A DNA stretch of 15,124 nt, from positions 1-15,124 of the forward strand of contig JADHLS010000036.1 in NCBI GenBank assembly GCA_016780605.1, given 5' to 3'. A program made the position numbers and the translations under genes. Below the pieces are notes generated by a model. That model saw only the letters and a program-made list of their open reading frames with translations. It was not told where the DNA came from and did no database searches. This DNA comes from Reyranella sp. GTDB taxonomy: Bacteria; Pseudomonadota; Alphaproteobacteria; Reyranellales; Reyranellaceae. Positions 8,646 to 14,626 of the stretch are shown one piece after another (within the stretch, counting starts at the first letter, position 1; each line of letters begins with the position of its first letter).

Positions 8646-8972
8646 TTGGCCTTTCCTTTCAGTTTCAAATTGCCGCGGCGACAGACAAAACGCCTCAGGA
8701 GACCTCGCCGATTGTTCCCATCAGAATCTTGGAAGTATGCAGCCAATCCTGCGTCACCGCCCAACTGCGATGGCCCACTCCCGTCGCGCGCCCTTTACCA
8801 TCTGTGATGGCGCACGCCACCGGTGCCTCGAGCCGTTATCGCAAGGGGTGCGCATGCGGAGAGGCGAACGCAACCCCGCACCAGAAACCTTCGGGCAGAT
8901 CCAATCCGGTGAGGAGCGTGCGGTGTCGCACAAAGCGCAGACGTCAAGGGACGTGTGAGACCAACAATGCTG
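8646..8972. other. Gap of 327 bases between P450 and CMD-family genes
   Basis: The gap is unusually wide for what otherwise looks like one leftward operon. I find no recognisable gene. On the - strand, an open stretch of about 45 codons ends with TGA around 8701 and reads plausibly like protein, but it has no family match I know and no clear start. TTTCAAAT (8663-8670) equals one half of the shared operator but has no partner half. The CMD-family and hydrolase genes may have their own promoter here, or a gene may have decayed. Confidence 0.5.
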
Positions 8973-10202
8973 TCATCGGAAGACCACAGGAAGTTTCCGA
9001 GGACCGCGTACCGGGCCGTGCGACCAGGTCACGGAGGCGGGGTCGGCGAGGTCAAAGTCAGGAATACGCGTCAGCCATTCCTCCAGCGCTACCGTAATCT
9101 CCATGCGGGCGAGATTTGAGCCGATGCACCGATGGATTCCCAATCCGAAGGCAGCATGTCGGTTTTCGGCCCGATCGATCAGAACACGATCAGCTTGTGG
9201 AAAGACCTCCGGATCACGGTTGGCCGCCGGAAAGGACAGCAACACCATTTCGCGTTCCTTGAACGGGCAGCCGCCGACTGTTGTCTCCTTGGCGACTTGG
9301 CGAGCCATCGTCACCGGGGCATAGGCCCGCAGAAACTCTTCTACCGCAAGCGGCATGAGTGCAGGCTCAGTGACCAGCCGACGACGGTCATCGCGGTGCT
9401 GGGCCAGATGCCATAGGCAGGAGCCGATGGCACTCCAAGTCGTATCGATGCCTGCAATCAGCAAAAGACGAAGCGTACCGATTATGTGCTCGTCGGAAAG
9501 GGGCTGATCCTCCATTTGTGCGCCAAGCAAGAAAGTGATCAGGTCCTCTCCGGGAACCGAACGACGACTTGCAATCTGCACCCTGAAATAATCGTCCATC
9601 TCCGCGAGAGCTTGGGCGAAGGAGGCGTTTTCCGCGATTCCTTCGTGCAGAAGCAGGTGAATCCAACGCCGGAACTTCTCGCCGTCTCCCTCCGGCAATC
9701 CGAGCATATGTGCAATGACAGCAACGGGAACATGCTGGGCATAGTCGGTTGCTGCGTCGCAACGGTCATTCGATGCGAAGCGATCAATCAAGTCGCCACA
9801 TATCGCTCGCGTTTTTGCCTCCAGGCGGCCAATTGCATCCGGGGTGAACGCGGGCAGCAGGAGCATTCGCGCCGGCCGATGATACGGTGGATCCGAGGTG
9901 ATCGGTGGCGAAGCCAATGTCGATGCGCCAGGCGGGGATTTCGGCTTCGCGGAATCCGTTGGCACACGAGGTGGCATTTCACGAACGACCACACGGCGTG
10001 AAGAGAAGTGCTCCGTATCATATGCGATCGCCCGGATATCGGCGTAGCGGCTGGGAAAATAGACGCCGTTGTATCGTTCAGTATGCGCGACAGGGCATTG
10101 CCGACGCAACTCATCCCAGATCTGATAGGGTTCGGTGACCCAACGTGGGTCCAGGTGATCGAAGTCTTTGGCCCAATCTGAGACAGGCGGGCGATCGGTC
10201 AT
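8973..10202 (-). CDS. Cytochrome P450 monooxygenase
   Basis: A 409-residue soluble bacterial P450 that inserts one oxygen atom from O2 into a C-H or C=C bond, fed with electrons by a ferredoxin. All hallmarks are visible: the I-helix oxygen-activation motif LLIAGIDTTWSA, the K-helix ExxR (EEFLR), and the heme loop FGLGIHRCIGSNLAR with the iron ligand C359. There is no N-terminal membrane anchor, as is normal for bacterial class I enzymes. ATG 10202 follows AAAGGAG at good spacing. The ferredoxin gene ends only 15 bases upstream on the same strand, so the two are co-transcribed partners. A ferredoxin reductase is not encoded in the window. It resembles CYPs from hydroxy-acid, terpene and steroid catabolism, but I cannot assign a CYP family. 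The likely substrate is the imported organic compound or a derivative (inference). Confidence 0.95.
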   Translation of the reverse strand: MTDRPPVSDWAKDFDHLDPRWVTEPYQIWDELRRQCPVAHTERYNGVYFPSRYADIRAIAYDTEHFSSRRVVVREMPPRVPTDSAKPKSPPGASTLASPPITSDPPYHRPARMLLLPAFTPDAIGRLEAKTRAICGDLIDRFASNDRCDAATDYAQHVPVAVIAHMLGLPEGDGEKFRRWIHLLLHEGIAENASFAQALAEMDDYFRVQIASRRSVPGEDLITFLLGAQMEDQPLSDEHIIGTLRLLLIAGIDTTWSAIGSCLWHLAQHRDDRRRLVTEPALMPLAVEEFLRAYAPVTMARQVAKETTVGGCPFKEREMVLLSFPAANRDPEVFPQADRVLIDRAENRHAAFGLGIHRCIGSNLARMEITVALEEWLTRIPDFDLADPASVTWSHGPVRGPRKLPVVFR

Positions 10203-10217
10203 GGTGAACTCCTTTAG

Positions 10218-10433
10218 TTAAGCCTGCGCCACCTTGATCGCGAATTCGGGGCAGTTGGCTTCCGCAAGCCGCGCCTTATCCTCAAGGCCGGGAGGGACCA
10301 TGCCATCGCCGACTACGCGCGCGTGGCCGAGTTCATCGAGCTCGAACAAGCTCGGTGCTATCGCCTTGCATCGGTTGTGTCCCTGACATCGCTCGGGGTC
10401 GACAATGACTTGAAGGACTTTATGCTCGGGCAT
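10218..10433 (-). CDS. Small 3Fe-4S-type ferredoxin, P450 redox partner
   Basis: A 71-residue ferredoxin. The cluster motif is C16-x2-H19-x2-C22 (CQGHNRC) followed far downstream by C61-P62, i.e. three cysteines and a histidine where a fourth cysteine would be. This CxxHxxC...CP layout is known from the P450-associated ferredoxins of actinobacteria and some proteobacteria, usually carrying a 3Fe-4S cluster. ATG 10433 gives the normal family length and is preceded by GGGAGGG. The frame continues upstream to a TTG at 10517, but those 28 residues are not ferredoxin-like and that region is leader. It is the first gene of the leftward operon, 15 bases before the P450. Electrons should flow NAD(P)H, reductase (not in window), ferredoxin, P450. 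Confidence 0.93.
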   Translation of the reverse strand: MPEHKVLQVIVDPERCQGHNRCKAIAPSLFELDELGHARVVGDGMVPPGLEDKARLAEANCPEFAIKVAQA

Positions 10434-10550
10434 ACCTGAAGCCCTCCCTGCGCAGTTTCCGAACGCGTCCGCTGCGCAATTGATGGATAGTTCGTCGGCT
10501 GCGCCATAATCGACCAACTGGCCAATTCGTCGGTAGTCAGCAAGCGCAAT

Positions 10551-10570
10551 CCTCTAATGGACGTTAGAAG
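10551..10570 (-). promoter_or_regulatory. Putative operator B (20-bp imperfect palindrome)
   Basis: On the + strand the site reads CCTCTAATGGACGTTAGAAG, with the exact inverted repeat TCTAA-N6-TTAGA (10553-10568). It shares CTAATG and the TT.GAA half with operators A and C, 12 of 20 positions with each, so it is the most divergent of the three. It covers the -10 box of the leftward promoter and the expected start of the ferredoxin-P450 transcript. Confidence 0.45.
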
Positions 10571-10589
10571 TTCTGGCAAGGGTAGTCAA
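10561..10589 (-). promoter_or_regulatory. Putative promoter of the ferredoxin-P450 operon
   Basis: Read on the - strand: TTGACT (10589-10584), a 17-base spacer, then TAACGT (10566-10561). The boxes and spacing are the same as at the monooxygenase and badH promoters. Operator B overlaps the -10 box. The predicted leader runs about 120 bases to ATG 10433. Confidence 0.45.
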
Positions 10590-10778
10590 TCGGTGCGACG
10601 GGTGGTCCCAAGTGACTCCACCATTGGGGGAAGCCCTGCATTGCTCTCTTAGGTTTGGGCATGGGTGTCGGGCTTGCAGGAATATCGCCACTCTGCCGTG
10701 CGAAGGAACTTGTGGTGCATTGGCAGAGATCTTGCGGCGCAGTTCAGCGTAGAATGTCGCTACCTTCACAAGGTTGGT

Positions 10779-10854
10779 TTCCCAAAGGCAAGGACTGCAG
10801 CGTGCAAAGGTATCCACAGCGGCCTGTGGAGGTCGCGGACCACCCCTTTGGGAA
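10779..10854. repeat. Nested inverted repeats between divergent promoters
   Basis: An outer 10-bp perfect inverted repeat, TTCCCAAAGG (10779-10788) and CCTTTGGGAA (10845-10854), encloses an inner 7-bp one, TCCACAG (10813-10819) and CTGTGGA (10824-10830), around CGGC. CAAAGG (10805-10810) can also pair with the right outer arm. It could be an RNA fold, a cruciform, a binding site for a second regulator or the remnant of a small element. No T-tract or target duplication supports terminator or insertion. Confidence 0.45.
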
Positions 10855-10903
10855 CAGGAGCAGGGTGTTTCGGTCTCGCCGTTGGGGAGGAGGCATGGAC
10901 CGC

Positions 10904-10932
10904 TTGACTCATCAGTACCAGCTGCCTACGTT
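10904..10932 (+). promoter_or_regulatory. Putative promoter of the badH operon
   Basis: TTGACT (10904-10909), a 17-base spacer, then TACGTT (10927-10932). The -10 box is weak but the arrangement is the same as the monooxygenase promoter, including the TGCCTA that leads into the -10 region at both. Operator C starts inside the -10 box. Confidence 0.48.
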
Positions 10933-10950
10933 TCTAATGAGTATTTGAAA
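10931..10950 (+). promoter_or_regulatory. Putative operator C (20-bp imperfect palindrome)
   Basis: TTTCTAATGAGTATTTGAAA is the most symmetric of the three sites: TTTCTAAT and ATTTGAAA differ from perfect inversion at one of eight positions around a 4-base centre. Its position relative to the -10 box is within one base of that of operator A. The expected transcription start falls inside it, which fits repression. Confidence 0.6.
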
Positions 10951-11070
10951 GTCCTCGAGCACAATCGCCTCGCCTGACCCGTGGAGTGGTCGGGGAAGGG
11001 CGCGCAGATTGCCTAGCGGTTCCATCGCCCGACTTTGCGAATTTATCTTTCGGGAGGATCTATAGTTACG

Positions 11071-11829
11071 ATGCGTGGATTGAAGAGCAAGCCTGTCATC
11101 GTCACGGGCGGCGCCAGCGGCATCGGCCGCGCGATCGCCGGGCGTCTCGCGATGGAAGACGCCGTGGTCGGCATCTTCGACATTAACGGGCAAGCGGCCG
11201 AAGCTGCGGCCAGTGCACTTCGCGAACGTGGTGGTCGAGCTTCTGGTTACGAGGTCGACATCGTCGACTATGACGCGGTGGCACGCGCCGTCGATGCGTT
11301 TGAGGCGGCCTCTGGACCGATCGGCGGCCTGGTCAACAACGCGGGCTGGGACAAGGCTGTGCGCTTCGTGGACAGCGACCGGGACCTGTGGCGGAAAGTA
11401 ATCGACATCAATCTCTGGGGACCGCTCAACGTCACGCATGCCGTGCTGAAAAAGATGGTCAGGCACGGCAGAGGCCACGTTGTCAGTATTGCGTCCGACG
11501 CGGGTCGGGTCGGCTCCTCAGGCGAAGCTGTCTATTCGGCCTGCAAGGGCGGGATTGCAGCGTTCGGCAAGACCTTGGCCCGGGAAGTGGCACGTCAGGG
11601 GATTGTGTTCAACACGGTCTGCCCAGGACCGACCGACACGCCCCTGTTCGCGACGGTTAGCGAATCCGCGGCGGGGCTTGCCGAGGCCCTGAAGAAGGCG
11701 ATCCCGCTCCGTCGCCTGGGGCAGCCGGACGACTATCCCGGCATCGTCTGCTTCCTGCTGAGCGACGACGCCAGCTTCATCACCGGCCAGACCATCAGCG
11801 TCTCGGGCGGCCTAACGATGCACGGGTAA
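11071..11829 (+). CDS. badH: 2-hydroxycyclohexanecarboxyl-CoA dehydrogenase-like SDR (BadH-like)
   Basis: A 252-residue short-chain dehydrogenase. The cofactor motif TGGASGIG is at 12-19, D37 favours NAD, NNAG is at 89-92, and the catalytic residues are N114, S142, Y155 and K159 (YSACK). Segments such as VNNAGWD, SIASDAGRVGSSGEAVYSAC and the ending SVSGGLTMHG are nearly those of Rhodopseudomonas palustris BadH as I recall it, which oxidises 2-hydroxycyclohexanecarboxyl-CoA to the 2-keto form. The immediate BadI-like neighbour strongly supports this. ATG 11071 matches the BadH start, but the GGGAGG (11052-11057) lies rather far upstream (13 bases). It is the first gene of the rightward operon, 4 bases from the next start, and is likely controlled by operator C. 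The true ring may not be plain cyclohexane. Confidence 0.88.
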   Translation: MRGLKSKPVIVTGGASGIGRAIAGRLAMEDAVVGIFDINGQAAEAAASALRERGGRASGYEVDIVDYDAVARAVDAFEAASGPIGGLVNNAGWDKAVRFVDSDRDLWRKVIDINLWGPLNVTHAVLKKMVRHGRGHVVSIASDAGRVGSSGEAVYSACKGGIAAFGKTLAREVARQGIVFNTVCPGPTDTPLFATVSESAAGLAEALKKAIPLRRLGQPDDYPGIVCFLLSDDASFITGQTISVSGGLTMHG

Positions 11830-11833
11830 CCCG

Positions 11834-12625
11834 ATGGATTATCAAGACATTCTCTACGCCCAGGCCGGCCACGTCGCCACGATCACGATCAATCGGCCAA
11901 AAGTCTACAATGCGTTCCGCCCGCGCACCGTCGTGGAACTCCTCGACGCCTTTCTCAAGGCCGGCTGGGATGACGACGTCGGCGCCATCGTCCTGACCGG
12001 AGCCGGCGAGAAGGCGTTTTGCACTGGTGGCGACCAGTCCGATCACAGCGGTCAATATGGTGACGGGTCGACGCGTGGCTCTGTCGGCATGCCGGTCGAG
12101 GAGTTGCACAGCGTCATCCGCGATGTGCCCAAGCCGGTAATTGCCAAGGTACGCGGTTACGCGATCGGAGGCGGCAACGTTCTGGCAACGATTTGCGACC
12201 TTACCATCGCCGGCGAGAACGCCATCTTCGGTCAGGTCGGGCCGAAGATGGGCTCCGTCGACCCCGGGTTCGGCACCGCCTATCTTGCGCGCGTGGTCGG
12301 CGAGAAGAAGGCGCGCGAGATTTGGTACATGTGCCGGCGCTACACGGCACGCCAGGCGATGGACATGGGGCTGGTCAACGCCGTTGTGCCCGACGACAAG
12401 CTCGATGCCGAAGTCGCGGCGTGGTGCGCTGAACTGGTGCTGCGCAGCCCCACCGCCATCGCCATTGCCAAGAAGTCCTTCAATGCCGACAGCGAAAACA
12501 TTCGCGGCATCGGCGGTCTGGGGATGCAGGCCCTGCGCCTTTACTACGCGAGTGCCGAATCCCAGGAAGGGGTCAAGGCGCTCAACGAGAAGCGCCCGCC
12601 GCGCTTCAGGGACGTCCTCAAGTAG
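11834..12625 (+). CDS. badI: 2-ketocyclohexanecarboxyl-CoA hydrolase-like ring-opening crotonase (BadI-like)
   Basis: A 263-residue crotonase-fold enzyme of the MenB/BadI branch. BadI adds water to 2-ketocyclohexanecarboxyl-CoA, cutting the ring to pimelyl-CoA. The match to remembered R. palustris BadI is extensive: KAFCTGGDQSDH (oxyanion loop, G65-D67), VPKPVIAKVRGYAIGGGNVL (second oxyanion loop, G113), FGQVGPKMGSVDPGFGTA with D143, and the run EKKAREIWYMCRRY. The PKMGSVDPG stretch is characteristic of the MenB/BadI branch and replaces the glutamate loop of enoyl-CoA hydratases. The ATG is 4 bases after the BadH stop, suggesting translational coupling. Together the pair defines hydrolytic ring opening of an alicyclic beta-keto acyl-CoA. 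Ring size and substituents are not readable. Confidence 0.92.
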   Translation: MDYQDILYAQAGHVATITINRPKVYNAFRPRTVVELLDAFLKAGWDDDVGAIVLTGAGEKAFCTGGDQSDHSGQYGDGSTRGSVGMPVEELHSVIRDVPKPVIAKVRGYAIGGGNVLATICDLTIAGENAIFGQVGPKMGSVDPGFGTAYLARVVGEKKAREIWYMCRRYTARQAMDMGLVNAVVPDDKLDAEVAAWCAELVLRSPTAIAIAKKSFNADSENIRGIGGLGMQALRLYYASAESQEGVKALNEKRPPRFRDVLK

Positions 12626-12635
12626 GGGCCGACGG

Positions 12636-13790
12636 TTGGACTTTTCCCTTACCCCCGAGCAGCAGCAGATTGGCGAGACCGCCCGGCGCTTCGGCGTCGA
12701 AAAGCTCGCGCCGGGCTATGTGGCGCGCGAACAGGAGGGCCACATTGCGCCATCGCTGATACGGGAGATGGGTGCTGTTGGACTGATCGGGGTCGATCTG
12801 CCGGAGGCGTTCGGCGGGCTCGGCGCGGACGGCGTCACGGCTGGACTGGTAATCGAAGGCGTTGCTGCGGCCGATCTTGGCGTTGCCTATGTGCAGCTTC
12901 TCGGATCGCTGATGGGCTCGATCCTGGCGCGTCATGGACCGCCTGAGATCGCGAGCGACGTCGTGCCGAGGATTTGCCGGGGCGAGACTTTGGTGGCGCT
13001 GGGTCTGACCGAGCCGCGCGGCGGCTCCGATGCCGCAAACCTCCAGCTCAAGGCGCGCCGCGACAACGAAGGCTACGTGCTCGACGGCGAGAAGACCTCG
13101 ATTTCGATGATCGAACAGGCGGAGTCGATCGTCGTCTTCGCCCGCACTGGCGAGGCCGACTCCGGCGCTCGCGGCGTGACGGCCTTCCACGTGCCGCTCG
13201 ACCTGCCCGGCATCAGCCGGTCCAGTTTCAACGACGTGGGCTCGAAGGTCGTCGGTCGCGGCTCCGTCTTCTTCCAGGACGTCAAGGTGCCGGACGAATG
13301 GCGCATCGGCGGTGAAGGCGAGGGCTTTCGCACGGTCATGCAGGGTTTCGACTACAGCCGCGCACTGATTGGCCTGCAAGTGCTGGCCCCGGCCGGCGCG
13401 TCACTCGAGGAAACCTGGCGCTACATCACCGAACGCCAAGCCTTCGGCCACCCGCTGGCGCGCTATCAAGGCGTGACGGAGCCATTGGCCGAGGCGGAAA
13501 CGCTGCTCACCGCTGCCCGGCTCCTCTGCTATCGGACGCTGTGGCTGCGCGACCAGGGCATGCCCCACACGTCGGAAGCGGCGATGTGCAAATGGTGGGC
13601 CCCGAAGACAGCCTTTCAGACCATCCATCGGTGCCTGCTGACGCACGGTCATTCCGGCTACACCATGGATCTGCCGCACCAACAGCGCCTGCGTGACGTG
13701 ATGGGCCTGCAAATCGGTGACGGCACCGAGCAGATCCAAAAAATGATCATCGCGCGCGAGAAGATCGGCCGCGTCGCAGTGCCTTACTAG
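12636..13790 (+). CDS. aliB: Acyl-CoA dehydrogenase, cyclohexanecarboxyl-CoA dehydrogenase-like (AliB-like)
   Basis: A 384-residue acyl-CoA dehydrogenase: LDFSLTPEQQQIGETARRF at the N-terminus, ALGLTEPRGGSDAAN in the FAD/substrate region, RQAFGHPLARYQGV and GLQIGDGTEQIQK near the end. The start is TTG 12636, preceded by TAGGGG and giving the standard MDFSLT opening; the open frame further upstream lies inside badI in another frame. Two points differ from ordinary members. The tryptophan-bearing IWxTN segment is replaced by EKTSISM, and the catalytic Glu of the EGT motif is Asp (D362). I associate both with the AliB group, which dehydrogenates cyclohexanecarboxyl-CoA. It is 10 bases after badI, as expected for this pathway, although the aliA ligase that lies between badI and aliB in R. 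palustris is missing here. Confidence 0.82.
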   Translation: MDFSLTPEQQQIGETARRFGVEKLAPGYVAREQEGHIAPSLIREMGAVGLIGVDLPEAFGGLGADGVTAGLVIEGVAAADLGVAYVQLLGSLMGSILARHGPPEIASDVVPRICRGETLVALGLTEPRGGSDAANLQLKARRDNEGYVLDGEKTSISMIEQAESIVVFARTGEADSGARGVTAFHVPLDLPGISRSSFNDVGSKVVGRGSVFFQDVKVPDEWRIGGEGEGFRTVMQGFDYSRALIGLQVLAPAGASLEETWRYITERQAFGHPLARYQGVTEPLAEAETLLTAARLLCYRTLWLRDQGMPHTSEAAMCKWWAPKTAFQTIHRCLLTHGHSGYTMDLPHQQRLRDVMGLQIGDGTEQIQKMIIAREKIGRVAVPY

Positions 13791-13803
13791 GCGGAGGGTG
13801 CCG

Positions 13804-14586
13804 ATGACCACTGCGCCGCCTGTTCTCGTAGACCTGGAAGGCCAGGTCGGCGTGATCACGCTGAACCGGCCCGAGAAGTTCAATTGCATTTCACGGGGCC
13901 TGGCGGACGGCCTGTGTGCCGGCGTTCGGTCTTTGGAAGCGAATCCAGCGTGCCGGGTCGTGCTGCTGAAAGCCAATGGCAAGCATTTCTGTACTGGTGC
14001 CGATCTCGACGAGGTTCTCGAGGCGCGCGCTTCGCGGGCTTCACTCCAGACCTTCCTGTCGGCGGGACACGAAGCCCTCACCGCGCTTGAACGCTCGCGC
14101 CTGCCGGTCGTCGCTGCGGTACACGGCTTGTGTCTGGCCGGTGGACTCGAACTCTCGATGGCATGCGATGTCGTGTTCGCCGCCAGTTCGGCGCGCTTCG
14201 GCGACCAGCATTCGCGGTATGGACTCATTCCCGGATGGGGCGGCACGCAGCGCCTGCCGCGCCTGGTCGGCCTGCGTCGAGCGCTTCACCTGATGTACAG
14301 CGCGGAGTGGCTGGATGCGGCGGCGGCGCGCGATTGGGGTCTTGTGAATCTTGTGGTTGACGATGATGCGCTCGCTGACCGGGTCATGGTCTATGCGCAG
14401 ACATTGGCAACACACAACCCCGAGTCCATGGCGGCAATGAAGTCGCTTGCCCGCGCTGGTCTCGACGAAACGCTGGCGGAGGGGCTGGCGCGCGAGTCCG
14501 CGTGCGTCGTGGACGCGCTCCGCTCGGAGAACGTCTCGGAAGGACTGGCCGCGTTTGGTGCGCGTCGGGAGCCGAGATTCAAATAG
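13804..14586 (+). CDS. Enoyl-CoA hydratase/isomerase-family protein, in the badK position
   Basis: A 260-residue crotonase. The oxyanion loops are NGKHFCTGADLDEV (about 58-71) and HGLCLAGGLELSMACD (107-122). E116 matches the first catalytic Glu of enoyl-CoA hydratase, but the second Glu (the PE before LLGxxPGxGG) is replaced by H136 (FGDQHSRYGLIPGWGG). R. palustris BadK, the cyclohexenecarboxyl-CoA hydratase expected at this place, keeps both glutamates as I recall it, so this protein may be an isomerase, a hydrolase or a hydratase with altered chemistry. ATG 13804 follows GGAGGG (13793-13798); a GTG at 13798 would overlap that site. It starts 13 bases after the AliB-like gene and lies 40 bases before the Rieske gene. 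Confidence 0.88.
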   Translation: MTTAPPVLVDLEGQVGVITLNRPEKFNCISRGLADGLCAGVRSLEANPACRVVLLKANGKHFCTGADLDEVLEARASRASLQTFLSAGHEALTALERSRLPVVAAVHGLCLAGGLELSMACDVVFAASSARFGDQHSRYGLIPGWGGTQRLPRLVGLRRALHLMYSAEWLDAAAARDWGLVNLVVDDDALADRVMVYAQTLATHNPESMAAMKSLARAGLDETLAEGLARESACVVDALRSENVSEGLAAFGARREPRFK

Positions 14587-14626
14587 CGGCGGCACGCCGC
14601 CTGTCTGTGGTTTGGGAGAAACGGTC

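Larger units (their letters stand above)
10434..11070. other. Divergent control region between ferredoxin-P450 and badH operons
   Basis: These 637 bases hold no convincing gene; the open frames on either strand resemble nothing I recognise. They contain two putative promoter/operator sets facing outwards (10551-10589 for the leftward operon, 10904-10950 for the rightward one) and, between them, a nested inverted repeat at 10779-10854. The predicted leaders are about 120 bases (ferredoxin) and 130 bases (badH). The stretch between the two promoters, about 315 bases, is longer than needed for simple divergent control. Confidence 0.6.

Noticed and set aside
8663..8670. TTTCAAAT as a fourth operator before the CMD-family gene
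   Set aside because: It matches only one half of the palindrome; the expected partner half and promoter boxes are absent.
10434..10517. 28-residue N-terminal extension of the ferredoxin from TTG 10517
   Set aside because: It is not like known ferredoxins, ATG 10433 has GGGAGGG upstream, and the normal family length is about 65-75 residues.
12141..12635. Long N-terminal extension of the AliB-like protein in the + frame overlapping badI
   Set aside because: It reads through badI in another frame with Arg/Pro-rich shadow composition; the family start is at TTG 12636.
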